Both the position numbers and the translations under genes were made by a program. Shown piece by piece: positions 6,159-14,649 of a stretch of DNA of 29,781 nucleotides. Source of the DNA: Anaerolineaceae bacterium UBA700 (GTDB taxonomy: Bacteria; Chloroflexota; Anaerolineae; Anaerolineales; Anaerolineaceae); contig DBMK01000076.1 in NCBI GenBank assembly GCA_002298885.1, positions 1-29,781 of the forward strand, written 5' to 3'. The notes under the pieces were generated by a model. It saw nothing but the letters and a program-made list of their open reading frames with translations. It made no database searches and was not told the origin of the DNA. The first letter of the stretch is position 1. Each line of letters starts with the position of its first letter.

Positions 6159-7427
6159 TCAATTCATACGCTGACTTTCGCGATATTGTTCAGCCGGCGC
6201 CTCTTTTGTGATATCGACCACATTATTGTAATTTTCTTTTACAACCTTCTCGATTTCAAAAATATCGGCTTTAAAAAACTCTTTTCTATCATTTAATTTG
6301 TTAAGCCTGTTGTGGTAAAAGTGCTCATGAAGCTTTGCTTCTAGGGATGGCGCGTTATCTGAAAAGATAAGTGCATGAACGTCAAACGAGAAAGGAACAG
6401 ACGCATCTCCCAATTCATCAATTCGATCCATGGGTTCTAATCGCCTAGTCATGCCGATTTTATAAATGTTCTCACCGAATGCGCCAATATTTGATATTAT
6501 GTAAATATAGCCAGCTTTTGCATTTTGTTCTCGATAATCGATTACTTTTTCCTCTTTGTCTAATTCCGAATACTGGCCTTTAATTTCTTCGAGTTTTTTC
6601 AAAACAGAGCTTCGAGTTTCATCATTGGTTGTTTCTTGTAGTTTTGACTCTAATTCCTTTATCGCTTGAACGTAATGTTTCTTTTCTTTTGCAATTCTTT
6701 CCCTGGCCTGCCGAATTTCCTGTTCAAGTTTTTGTTGCTCGCGTAATTCTTCTCGTGCTCGTTTTTGCGCCTCTTTTTCTTCCTGCTTTTTTTGCTGATA
6801 TTCAAAGGCGAGATATAACTCTTCATATTTTAATTTCTTGTCTGATTCGGTAATTCTTGCCTGCATTATTCGTCCAAGATGGTTCAAAGTTTGAAATGAT
6901 ATTTCTATTCTTTTTTCATTTACCTCCATATTATTAAACTTGACATTGTCTACACAATAATCACATTCATTGTTAAACGAACGAAGCAATAGCTTCTTCA
7001 TGTCGTTTACCATTTTTTTGCCTTCGGATTTACTATTATTTACAGTCCAGTTTTCGTTTGCTTCAACTGCAACCCCGTTTTTAATTAGTTGTTTCTGCTT
7101 TTCTCGGCAAGATTCGAGCTTTGTTTTATATTCATCACTTGATAGGAAAGAAAATTTTGGTTTATATAATGCAAAGCTTTCGAATAAGATTTCATCATCG
7201 AGAACGATTAGTTCATTTTTCTTTGTTTCGATTTCCTTGTTTAATGCCATGATTTGTAAATCTAACGAGTCCTTATCAGCCGATAATTTGCTTAACCGCT
7301 GCTGATATTCTTCAATTTTTTCCTTAACAGTAATTACATCGCCCGCGCCCATTTCATCTATTATGGAAATTAGTTTTTCATTTTCTTTCTTAATTGATGA
7401 GGCTTTAAAAAAGTCATTAATACTCAT
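6159..7427 (-). CDS. DUF4041 and T5orf172 (GIY-YIG-like) domain protein, 422 aa
   Basis: The N-terminus (about 15-75) is coiled coil (heptad-like EKLISIIDEM, EEYQQRLSKLSADKDSL). A DUF4041-like central region follows with a CDYC motif (FNNECDYCVDNVKFN). A long charged helix (about 195-290, KKQEEKEAQKRAREELREQQ) leads to a C-terminal T5orf172/Mug113 domain from about 305: GYIYIIS, then YKIGMTRR (323-330), Glu363 in SLEAKLHEHF, and RKEFF. These match the GIY, YIG, Arg and Glu positions of GIY-YIG-type nucleases. Such proteins are frequent in prophages and defence-rich accessory regions; the target is unknown. AAAGGAG lies just before the ATG. The gene is AT-rich and probably transferred. Confidence 0.85.
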   Translation of the reverse strand: MSINDFFKASSIKKENEKLISIIDEMGAGDVITVKEKIEEYQQRLSKLSADKDSLDLQIMALNKEIETKKNELIVLDDEILFESFALYKPKFSFLSSDEYKTKLESCREKQKQLIKNGVAVEANENWTVNNSKSEGKKMVNDMKKLLLRSFNNECDYCVDNVKFNNMEVNEKRIEISFQTLNHLGRIMQARITESDKKLKYEELYLAFEYQQKKQEEKEAQKRAREELREQQKLEQEIRQARERIAKEKKHYVQAIKELESKLQETTNDETRSSVLKKLEEIKGQYSELDKEEKVIDYREQNAKAGYIYIISNIGAFGENIYKIGMTRRLEPMDRIDELGDASVPFSFDVHALIFSDNAPSLEAKLHEHFYHNRLNKLNDRKEFFKADIFEIEKVVKENYNNVVDITKEAPAEQYRESQRMN

Positions 7428-7824
7428 GGCATTCTCCTTTACTACTTAAAACATATCAACGAACTCTTTAAATTATTTATTAGGGGAAAAGCAAGTATGG
7501 TTTGGTTGGTTAACTGAGCCAATTTTCGAAAAAGTAAATAAACATGTAAACTGAGATTGAATAACGTTTTTGATCCCCTAATACAATTATTATAGTTCCA
7601 AGCGTTATCTTTGCAATAAAAAAGTAATCTCCATTTTAATAGAGTGTTTTATAATCACAACCCTTTCTTTTGATCCTAACTGCCGGTCTTCGCCTATGCC
7701 TTTAATTCATCCCGCTTTCCCATCTCTCCACTTTTCCTCACATAATTTTCTCCCCCCTAGCCTCGTCTAATCATTCAATATTCAGCACTCGATAATTGGC
7801 CGATCTAGGAACTGGCTGGCCCCT
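7428..7824. other. gene-free stretch: AT-rich tail, then a diverged copy of an oxidoreductase leader
   Basis: 7428-7680 is AT-rich with no coding signal; it presumably carries the promoter of the DUF4041 gene. From about 7690 to 7824 the sequence aligns with 14545-14649, the leader of the intact oxidoreductase; both contain CCTCGTCTAATC. The duplication therefore included the upstream region, which has diverged more than the coding part. Confidence 0.6.
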
Positions 7825-8079
7825 ATGAAAGCCATCATCTGCCCAAAATTTGGTTCCCCCGATGTCCTGCGCCTCGCCGATGTTGAAAAACCCACCCCCA
7901 AGGACGACGAAGTCCTGATCAAAATCCACGCCACCACCGTGTGCACCGCGGACTGCGACCTGCGCGGGATGAAATTCCCGATCTGGCTTCAGGTTCCGCT
8001 GCGCCTCTGGCTGGGGCCGCGCAGGCCCAACCTCATCCTCGGGCAGGAACTGGCCGGGGGGGTGGAGGCCGCCGCCTGA
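7825..8079 (+). pseudogene. 5' fragment of a duplicated MDR oxidoreductase gene
   Basis: The first 80 or so codons are almost the same as in the intact gene at 14650-15624: MKAIICPKFGSPDVLRLADV and so on. About ten base differences occur over roughly 245 bases, mostly synonymous. Identity ends after GQELAGGVEAA, where the intact gene continues GEVEAAGSAVRRFKPGD; here a TGA follows at once. The Rossmann half is missing, so no active enzyme can be made. The break point coincides with the start of the DUF4386 fragment on the other strand. Confidence 0.9.
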
Positions 8080-8211
8080 GATAACGCCAGTGTCCGGGCC
8101 AGGGCCGGTGATGAAGTTCGGATCGGATATGGGAGCGTAGAGCGCGAAGGTCGGGATCGAGACAAGGTGAGCAGGTTGAACACGCCCGCCGCCAATGCAA
8201 TTTTTCTCAAT
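8080..8211 (-). pseudogene. frameshifted N-terminal fragment of a DUF4386-like membrane protein
   Basis: Reading the minus strand from 8210 gives RKIALAAGVFNLLT. Continuing in a frame shifted by one base gives VSIPTFALYAPISDPNFITG and PGPDTGVI up to the junction at 8080. Together these resemble the first transmembrane helix and extracytoplasmic loop of DUF4386 proteins (assignment from memory). One missing base in the TTT/TTC codon before GTC explains the shift. The rest of the protein is absent. Nothing recognisable lies in 8212-8321. Confidence 0.62.
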
Positions 8212-8321
8212 GAGGCCGCCTTTGGGTCAGTCTGGCGAATGGTGTTCGCAAGTTTAGCTTCTTCGCTTATTGTGGCCCTTCAATTGGTATCCATTTGTTC
8301 TTCTCATTATAGGGCTCGGCG

Positions 8322-9209
8322 TTATGCCATATCTGGCACTGCATCTGCCAGATGTACCATTTCGGCACTGATATCCCAAAGTCTCCTCGCGACAGTCCAA
8401 TCGGCAGCCTGCGGAGCCGGTTGGGTTACCCTGCAATCAACGAAGTATTTTCCGGTAATATTTTGTACCTCGGGTGAAGACGCAAGGTAGATGGATGTTC
8501 GCGCGCCTTTTTCAGGCGAACGTGCAACCAAAGGGATAACCGCCCCCATTATTTTCATGAGGAAGCCGGGATTATTTTTCCCAAATCCCGTATTCACCAG
8601 GCCTGGATGCAGTGCATTCACGGTCACCCCCGTTCCCTCCAGGCGCCGAGCCAGTTCTTTGGTAAACAGAATGTTTGCCAGTTTGGAATTCCCATAAGGT
8701 CCGAAGCTTGAGTACGTCCGCTCGCCCTGAAGGTTATCGAAATCAATTTTGCCGCCGGAGTGCGCATCCGATGAAACATTGATGATCCGCCCCGGAGAAC
8801 TGGCTTTCATCGTATCGAGCAGCAAATTTGTTAACAGGAAATAGGCGAGATGATTGAGCGCAAAGGTCATTTCGATTCCATCCGCACTGAGCTGGCGGGT
8901 CGCAAATGTTCCGCCCGCGTTGTTGAGCAGGACATGCAGGTGTGGATATTTGTTTATGAACTCGTCTGCTATCCGCCGGATATCCCGCTGTGAAGATAAA
9001 TCAGCCACCAGTGAGTCCACGTTTTGGTTGCCACTGGCGGCGCGGAGTTCCTCGACAATCCGGGCGGTCTTGGGAGCGCTGCGGCCCACAATCACGACCG
9101 TTGCGCCCATCTGCGCCAGCGCCTGGGCGGTTGCCTTGCCAATGCCATTGGTTCCGCCGGTCACCAGGCAAATTTTGCCGCTCATATCCGCTTTCAATTT
9201 TTCTTTCAT
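8322..9209 (-). CDS. SDR-family oxidoreductase (retinol-dehydrogenase-like), 295 aa
   Basis: A classical-type short-chain dehydrogenase. MKEKLKADMSGKICLVTGG begins at 9209, preceded by GAAAGGTGG at good spacing; an in-frame extension to 9314 lacks support. Residues 17-24 carry TGGTNGIG (TGxxxGxG, cofactor binding), followed by VVIVGRS, the NNAG motif, NVSS and the catalytic YGNSK (YxxxK). VNALHPGLVNTGFG is the usual post-catalytic segment. Overall it resembles retinol dehydrogenase/protochlorophyllide-reductase-like SDRs that use NADP(H); the substrate is unknown. It follows the MDR gene at 9265-10239 by 55 bases on the same strand and is probably the last gene of block A. Confidence 0.92.
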   Translation of the reverse strand: MKEKLKADMSGKICLVTGGTNGIGKATAQALAQMGATVVIVGRSAPKTARIVEELRAASGNQNVDSLVADLSSQRDIRRIADEFINKYPHLHVLLNNAGGTFATRQLSADGIEMTFALNHLAYFLLTNLLLDTMKASSPGRIINVSSDAHSGGKIDFDNLQGERTYSSFGPYGNSKLANILFTKELARRLEGTGVTVNALHPGLVNTGFGKNNPGFLMKIMGAVIPLVARSPEKGARTSIYLASSPEVQNITGKYFVDCRVTQPAPQAADWTVARRLWDISAEMVHLADAVPDMA

Positions 9210-9264
9210 TCGAGCCACCTTTCTCACCTGATCACTTTTTTCCAACGCCTGCCCCGATTTTTTG

Positions 9265-10239
9265 TCAGGCTGCAATCGTGATGACGACTTTGCCCTGGGC
9301 GTGTCCTTCGTCAAGGTAGCGCAATGCTGCAGGAACTTCGCTCAATGGGTAACGCCTATCGATAACGGGTTTTACCTTACCGGATTCAAGAAGCTCTTTC
9401 ATAAAAATAAGGTCATTCTTGTTTGGCTTTAAATTCATATTTCCCATTTTTTGGCTTCCGGACATTGAAATCCAGGGTCCTTGGAGCATGGCTTGAGACA
9501 TTTGGGCCATGGAACCACCGGTCATGACGTAAATACCATTGGGGCTTAAGGCGCGCCTATAATCTGAAATCGGATGAAATCCGTTCGCAGCCAGAATCAG
9601 GTCATAACGCTGCCCATTTTGAGTAAAATCTTCTTGATTGTAATCAATGACATAGTCGGCCCCAATCGAGCGCGCCATGGCCAAATTCCGCGTGCTGCAC
9701 ACCGCCGTGACGACCGCCCCGAAGGCTTTGGCAATCTGCACGGCAAACGACCCCACACCACCCGATGCGCCATTGATTAAAACTTTTTGCCCAGCCTGAA
9801 TCTTTCCATGATCGCGCAGACCTTGCAGGGCGACGATTGCCGATTCAGCTACCGCGGCGGCTTCCTCGAAGCTTATATTGGCCGGTTTCAGGGCGATTGC
9901 AGCTTCAGGAACACACACGTACTCGGCAAAAGCGCCTAACCCACACACATACAGATCCCCGAATACCTCATCGCCTGGCTTGAACTGGGTTACATTACCA
10001 CCAACTGCTTCAACCCGCCCGGCCATTTCTTTTCCGGGTATCTTGTGTTTTGGTTTTAAGAGACCGGACCCAAGGCGGGCCAGAAACGGATTGCCTTTGA
10101 CGAAAATCAGGTCGCCAACTGTAACGGCAGCCGCATAGATTTTTACCAATACTTCATTGTCCTTGGGAGCAGGTTTTGCTACTTCTTCGAGATGAAGGAC
10201 ATCCATTGAGCCATATTTTGTGTAGACAATTGCTTTCAT
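9265..10239 (-). CDS. zinc-independent MDR oxidoreductase (quinone-oxidoreductase-like), 324 aa
   Basis: NAD(P)-dependent medium-chain reductase. It begins MKAIVYTKYGSMDVLHLEEV at 10239 with GGAG eight bases upstream; the longer frame to 10317 is not used. The GroES-like half includes GKEMAGRVEAVGGNVTQFKPGDEVFG. The Rossmann motif is VLINGASGGVGSFAVQIAKAFGA. The structural-zinc cysteine cluster is absent, as expected for quinone oxidoreductase-like members. It is closely related to the enzyme at 15638-16603 (shared GLRDxGxxxxGQKVLI, DYVIDYxxEDFT and YDLILAxNGFH/YH). The neighbours are a DUF4389 protein upstream and an SDR downstream. Confidence 0.93.
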   Translation of the reverse strand: MKAIVYTKYGSMDVLHLEEVAKPAPKDNEVLVKIYAAAVTVGDLIFVKGNPFLARLGSGLLKPKHKIPGKEMAGRVEAVGGNVTQFKPGDEVFGDLYVCGLGAFAEYVCVPEAAIALKPANISFEEAAAVAESAIVALQGLRDHGKIQAGQKVLINGASGGVGSFAVQIAKAFGAVVTAVCSTRNLAMARSIGADYVIDYNQEDFTQNGQRYDLILAANGFHPISDYRRALSPNGIYVMTGGSMAQMSQAMLQGPWISMSGSQKMGNMNLKPNKNDLIFMKELLESGKVKPVIDRRYPLSEVPAALRYLDEGHAQGKVVITIAA

Positions 10240-10283
10240 GAGTTTTTCTCCATATTTACTTTGATCTGATGGTTTTGTATTTC

Positions 10284-10329
10284 GTTTTCTGTAAAATGCG
10301 GGAACTGGTCCGCGCAATTTACAGAAAAC
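10284..10329. promoter_or_regulatory. long hairpin between the DUF4389 gene and the MDR gene
   Basis: The 12-base arms GTTTTCTGTAAA (10284-10295) and TTTACAGAAAAC (10318-10329) are perfect complements. An inner GCGG/CCGC pair (10298-10301, 10110-series matching bases at 10310-10313) extends the stem. It lies just upstream of the MDR start (10239) and downstream of the DUF4389 stop (10343). It may be an operator or a partial terminator; no clean U-tract follows. Confidence 0.6.
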
Positions 10330-10342
10330 ACAACCCGCAATT

Positions 10343-11017
10343 TTAGGCAGAAGCCAGGCTGAATGGCGGGTAGCGGTCGGTCACCAGCAGGAATGCGTAG
10401 GCTCCTACCCGCAGCCACCATCGACTGACCCCGACATTGAAGTCAAAGAGACTCCTCGGGTACCGACCAGTTACCAGAATGGCGAGCCAGGCCAGGATCA
10501 TTGCAAAGAAACTCGCAATGCTGAGGAAGAACAGGACGAAATAATGCGGGATCACAAGCAGCCACTTCACCAGGGGATACCACCGGTTGAGGTCAGTTTC
10601 CACGTTGGGGTAATCGATCTCCAGGTGGACGGACTGCTCTTCGATGGTGGACGGGTACCGGTCTGTGAGCAGGGCCGCATAGGCGCCGACTCTGGCTTCG
10701 AAGCGGGTCAGCTCGCGAGAAAAGTCGAACCACCAGCGTGGATAAATTTGTCGAAAGAGGATCATCAAAGCCGTGGCTGAAACGAGGCCAATCACCAGTC
10801 CGCCAGCCGTCTCCTGAGTAGTGCGGATAATTTCGCCGGCTCCATTGAGGAAGACGGTGTTGGTGATCGTCTTCCCGGCCCCCGAGACGAGGCTCAGGAT
10901 GATGGCGATCGGGATGAGCCAGAATATTCGGAAGAAAGTTGTCAGCCGGTCCGATTTCTCCGGATAGTCAACCTCCAGGCGAGCAGCGTATCCGGCGGTT
11001 TTATTGTTGGTATTCAT
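10343..11017 (-). CDS. DUF4389 membrane protein, 224 aa
   Basis: Two DUF4389-like modules are visible. The first starts [20 protein letters not shown] with membrane helices at about 28-45 and 72-90; the second starts [20 protein letters not shown] with helices in [20 protein letters not shown] and AWLAILVTG. Each module ends with a RYPRxLFDF / [13 protein letters not shown] motif followed by R-x-GAYAxLLTDRYP. The family has no established function. AAGGAG precedes the ATG at good spacing. It lies in block A between the small WFxGL protein and the MDR gene. Confidence 0.9.
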   Translation of the reverse strand: MNTNNKTAGYAARLEVDYPEKSDRLTTFFRIFWLIPIAIILSLVSGAGKTITNTVFLNGAGEIIRTTQETAGGLVIGLVSATALMILFRQIYPRWWFDFSRELTRFEARVGAYAALLTDRYPSTIEEQSVHLEIDYPNVETDLNRWYPLVKWLLVIPHYFVLFFLSIASFFAMILAWLAILVTGRYPRSLFDFNVGVSRWWLRVGAYAFLLVTDRYPPFSLASA

Positions 11018-11127
11018 TTTTTTTCTCCTTATTGAATATGAATATGATTATTGAAATCGTATGCATAACGCTTACCTGCTTTCTTTTTCATTCCTTATTT
11101 TCCATAACTCCTTTCTATGCTGCTTGG

Positions 11128-11430
11128 CTAAATTTGCTGCTCGAAATCCGGCGCATCTGCCTGGCCTGTCCCGCGCCTAGTCGAGGGGTCGAGATTCACG
11201 CGATCGACCGATAGTAAAGGCATGCCCAAATCCCGTACTTTTTTGAGCAATCCATGCAACGCGGACTGATCGATCACCAGGCCGGTTAAGAGCGTATCGC
11301 CGTTGTCTTCCAGGGTGATGGCCAGGCCCTCAAACCAGTCTGTCCATTGCTGGCCCAGATGGCCTTTGATCCTGATTTGATAGACCATTGGTTGGCCCGG
11401 TTCAATTTTTGGGTTGCGTTTGTCTAACAT
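11128..11430 (-). CDS. small WFxGL-type conserved protein, 100 aa (block A)
   Basis: The best start is the ATG at 11430, with AGGAACAAGGAA just upstream; the frame opens further up at a TTG (11472) but without good support. The core is YQIRIKGHLGQQWTDWFEGL, then LEDNGDTLLTGLVIDQSALHGLLKKVRDLGMPLLSV. The same pattern recurs at 21331-21573. Single-domain proteins of this kind occur in actinobacteria and Chloroflexota as hypothetical proteins (recalled, not searched). No membrane segment or enzyme motif is visible. It lies downstream of the MalT-type regulator and may be a partner or target of it. Confidence 0.85.
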   Translation of the reverse strand: MLDKRNPKIEPGQPMVYQIRIKGHLGQQWTDWFEGLAITLEDNGDTLLTGLVIDQSALHGLLKKVRDLGMPLLSVDRVNLDPSTRRGTGQADAPDFEQQI

Positions 11431-11512
11431 TTCCTTGTTCCTGATGTAGCCAGTTATAAGCGTTTGTTTCAATTGATTGATGTAGAGTTAGTTTATCCAT
11501 AAAGTAGCATTA

Positions 11513-11534
11513 ACCCTAGCTACTTAAGTAGGGT
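11513..11534. promoter_or_regulatory. palindrome upstream of the small-protein gene
   Basis: Contains the perfect 12-base palindrome CTACTTAAGTAG (11520-11531) nested in ACCCTA/TAGGGT ends (11513-11518, 11529-11534). It lies about 85-105 bases upstream of the start at 11430, a plausible operator position. No clear -10/-35 pair was found. Confidence 0.45.
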
Positions 11535-11644
11535 CTGTTGGTACTGTTATGGGGTTGAGCTTGAAAGGGGAGATGTTTGAAAACGCCGGCGTTTGGACCG
11601 CTGCGTGCAGTACTGGGCCAGGATGGTGGGCGATCTGATGTTGA

Positions 11645-14416
11645 CTACAATAGACCCAAATCGCGAGCCCGAGCGACAGCTTCAGTCCGGCTTTGAACCT
11701 GTAGTTTGCTAAAGATCAACTGATTGTGTCCTTTGACCGAACTCAAGGCGAGAAAAAGCCGCTCGCTAATCTCTCGATTTGACAGTCCTTGGGCGATAAG
11801 GCGTAAAATTTCCAATTCGCGGGGGCTAAGAGGCCCGAGGAGATTATCGATTTTCGATTGCTGAATGTTGGTCGCTGGTTGGCTGTCCTCGAAGCATATG
11901 AGGAGCTTTTCGACATAGGGTATTATTCTGTTTCGCAAAGCTTCATCAAACGGTCCGGATTGCTTTGAAATCCTTAATCGATAATCCTCAATCTGCAATC
12001 GCATTGGATTGCCCTCATCGACAAAGATTCTGACGTAGCCTTCTGGCTGTGCCAGGCTCAAAGCGCGTTCCAGCGACGAGAAAGCACGCGATGAGTTGCC
12101 GTGCACCTGATAGACAAGCGCCTGTGTTACCAGGACCTCAAGCACGCTGCCCATCCTTTTTGCGCCTTCTGCTGCATTCAATAGGCGTTCCAATAAGCTC
12201 ATTGCCTTAAGAATCGCGCCCTCATCCCCATTGTTCTGAAATTCGGCGAGCAGTACCCGTGCCAGGATAATATGCTCGAACTCGCGCAAATAGATCAGTT
12301 CGTCGTCCACCGAAAGTTTTTGTTCGTTTACCCACTCTTCTGCATTGGACAATCGTCCTTGCTTTAGATAGATTCTCGTCTTTATCGCTTCAACGGGGCG
12401 TGTATAGGGAATGAGCGTCTTAATGTAAAAGCGTTTGGCTTCATCCAACAGGTCAATTGCAGCCTCCAATTCTCCCGCAGACTCTTTCAAACGAGCCTGG
12501 GCGAGATATTTGCGGTAGGGCCAATCCAACATTGTGGACCGTTCACCTAACACCAGGCTCCTTTGAATGTTCTGTGCGGCAGCTTCATCATCCCCCATTT
12601 CGTGGTACAACATCGCCATCCCCAAATAATGATGCGCTGTAATTCGCTGGGCCTCGCTTTCATGCGCTGAAGCCAGTTGTAATGATTGCTGCAAGGTCCT
12701 TAACGCTTCCCGGAGATGTCCCTGCGCCGTCAGGATATCTGCCTTTCCTGAAGCGCCAGCAATGGCAAAATTGAAATTCCCAACTTTTAGGGAATCGTCG
12801 ATCCAATCGCTCAGAATCTTCCAGGCAGCATCCAAATCACCTTTTGTCCAATATGTGCCTCCTAAAATCGCTGTAGTTTGGGCCCGCAAGAAATGGTTTT
12901 CTTCGGGAAGTAGTTTGAAGACCAGATCTGCATAGCTCAAGGTTGATAGGAAATCACCCCTGGTCTGTGCATTGTAAGCACGGGCAAACGCGATCCTGGC
13001 TGGCAGTATACGAAATTGTTCCTTATCAACAATGAACATCTTATCGGATGGACCTTCAAGGCACCGTTCTGCATCCCGCAGGCGTGATTCGCTGGCATCC
13101 ACATCATGCGCATTCATAAATCCCCAGGCGATTTGGGTGCAAAGTACAGGACGGGAACAGATCAACTCTTCCGGCAACTGCTTCACCCAACCAAGCCAGG
13201 CAGCAGATTGAAAGCCTTCATTCATTTTCTGCCAGAATTTTTCAGCTAACTCCGCTGCCCGGTGATAGTCCCTGGCAGCTATCAGATGGCGAAATGCTTC
13301 AGCCCAATCCCCGTTTTTTTCAAGCCATTCGCTAGCGCGGATATGGTATTGGGCAATCTCTCCAGGTGTCTGGCTCTGCCCCAGTCGTTGACGCAGCAAA
13401 TCCGCAAAGAGGGGATGATACCGGTACCAATACCGCTCGTTGTCCAGGGGACTGATGAAGAGGTTGGCGCGTTCGATATTCTCAAGGGTTTCCTGCCCAT
13501 TTACAGAGGCGTCATCCAGAACGGCGTCACAAAGAGTGCCACACAGGGGGTCAAGGATAGATGTACGCAGCAGAAAAATCTGGACCTTTTCAGATTGCTG
13601 TTGCAAAACTTCTTCGATCAGATAATCCATCACGAAATGATGGGTACCGGTAAACGATTTGATAAAGCTGGCAGCGTCATTCTGTCCTGGCATCGCGCGC
13701 ATCGCGAGTGCGGCGAGTTGCAGCCCTGCCACCCAGCCTTCGGTGCGATTTTCCAAAACGGTAATATCTTCACCAGAGAGATTCAGGCCCATCACCTGGT
13801 CAAAGAAACCAGCGGCTTCGGCAAGGCTAAAACGTAGGTCAGCGGCGCGCAATTCGGTCAATTGGCCCCTGGCGCGTAACCGGGCCAGGGGTAGATTTGG
13901 ATCTTCGCGTGTGGTGATGACGAGATGCATCTGCGGCGGCAGGCGTTCGAGTAAAAAGGTGAGGATATAGTCCACCTGTTTGGAATCAATTACATGATAG
14001 TCATCCAGGACGAGAATAAAATTGTTCGGGATGCTAGCGATATCATTGAGCAGGGTTGTCAAAATCAATTCGATTGGTGGTGACTGAGGGGATTGGATCG
14101 CCTCCAACACTTCTTCCCCGATATTTGCGGCAATCTTCTGCAAGGCATTAACAAAGTAAACCAGAAAGCGACCTGGATCCCTATCAGCTTCGTCCAACGA
14201 GAGCCAGGCTGCAGGCCGTTCGCAACTGGCAATCCATCTGCTAATGAGCGTAGTTTTCCCAAAGCCGGCTGGGGCAGAGATGAGAGTCAGTTTCTGTCCA
14301 AACCCTTGTTCCTGGCACAGGCTCTCGTTTAGCCTCTCGATCAGGCGAGGACGGAGCACAACTTTGGTCGGGGATGGAGGAATATATAGTTTGGTGGCCA
14401 GAATTGTCGATAACAC
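11645..14416 (-). CDS. MalT-type LuxR transcriptional regulator (STAND ATPase), 923 aa (block A)
   Basis: A large signal-integrating activator. The N-terminal STAND NTPase has Walker A APAGFGKT (48-55) and Walker B FILVLDD (133-139), followed by THLVITTREDP-type and RARGQLTELRAADLRFS segments. A TPR-like helical sensor region covers about 350-850. The C-terminal LuxR HTH (about 860-920) reads LSPRELEILRLIAQGLSNRE, then a recognition-helix region LALSSVKGHNQLIFSKL. Family knowledge: ligand plus ATP drives oligomerisation and promoter activation, as in E. coli MalT; the inducer here is unknown. The start is GTG (14414-14416), placed six bases after a TATAAT, which suggests leaderless translation. 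It diverges from the oxidoreductase pair at 14650. Confidence 0.93.
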   Translation of the reverse strand: MLSTILATKLYIPPSPTKVVLRPRLIERLNESLCQEQGFGQKLTLISAPAGFGKTTLISRWIASCERPAAWLSLDEADRDPGRFLVYFVNALQKIAANIGEEVLEAIQSPQSPPIELILTTLLNDIASIPNNFILVLDDYHVIDSKQVDYILTFLLERLPPQMHLVITTREDPNLPLARLRARGQLTELRAADLRFSLAEAAGFFDQVMGLNLSGEDITVLENRTEGWVAGLQLAALAMRAMPGQNDAASFIKSFTGTHHFVMDYLIEEVLQQQSEKVQIFLLRTSILDPLCGTLCDAVLDDASVNGQETLENIERANLFISPLDNERYWYRYHPLFADLLRQRLGQSQTPGEIAQYHIRASEWLEKNGDWAEAFRHLIAARDYHRAAELAEKFWQKMNEGFQSAAWLGWVKQLPEELICSRPVLCTQIAWGFMNAHDVDASESRLRDAERCLEGPSDKMFIVDKEQFRILPARIAFARAYNAQTRGDFLSTLSYADLVFKLLPEENHFLRAQTTAILGGTYWTKGDLDAAWKILSDWIDDSLKVGNFNFAIAGASGKADILTAQGHLREALRTLQQSLQLASAHESEAQRITAHHYLGMAMLYHEMGDDEAAAQNIQRSLVLGERSTMLDWPYRKYLAQARLKESAGELEAAIDLLDEAKRFYIKTLIPYTRPVEAIKTRIYLKQGRLSNAEEWVNEQKLSVDDELIYLREFEHIILARVLLAEFQNNGDEGAILKAMSLLERLLNAAEGAKRMGSVLEVLVTQALVYQVHGNSSRAFSSLERALSLAQPEGYVRIFVDEGNPMRLQIEDYRLRISKQSGPFDEALRNRIIPYVEKLLICFEDSQPATNIQQSKIDNLLGPLSPRELEILRLIAQGLSNREISERLFLALSSVKGHNQLIFSKLQVQSRTEAVARARDLGLL

Positions 14417-14422
14417 GGATCA

Positions 14423-14452
14423 ATTATATAACAATCAGATACCCTGCTGGAA
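14423..14452 (-). promoter_or_regulatory. predicted promoter of the block A MalT-type regulator
   Basis: On the minus strand TATAAT (14423-14428) is preceded by TTCCAG (14447-14452) with an 18-base spacer. The GTG start is only six bases past the -10, so transcription would begin at or next to the start codon. The rest of the 233-bp divergent spacer (14417-14649) holds the leader of the MDR gene, including the part duplicated at 7690-7824. Confidence 0.6.
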
Positions 14453-14649
14453 CAAGTTCTGAAGGCCAATGGCTCAAAACCGGCTGAAACTTATACCAAT
14501 TCAACATTTCCCCTCTGCGCAGCCTCCAGGCGAATCTTGCACAGGCGCATCTCACCACTCCATTTTTCTCCACGTAATTTTATCTCCCCTCGCCTCGTCT
14601 AATCGCCAAGTCTTCATCCGCCCCATATCGTCGTACCTGGATAGGCCCT

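Noticed and set aside
7825..8079. A functional short oxidoreductase
   Set aside because: It lacks the cofactor-binding half and ends at the duplication break.
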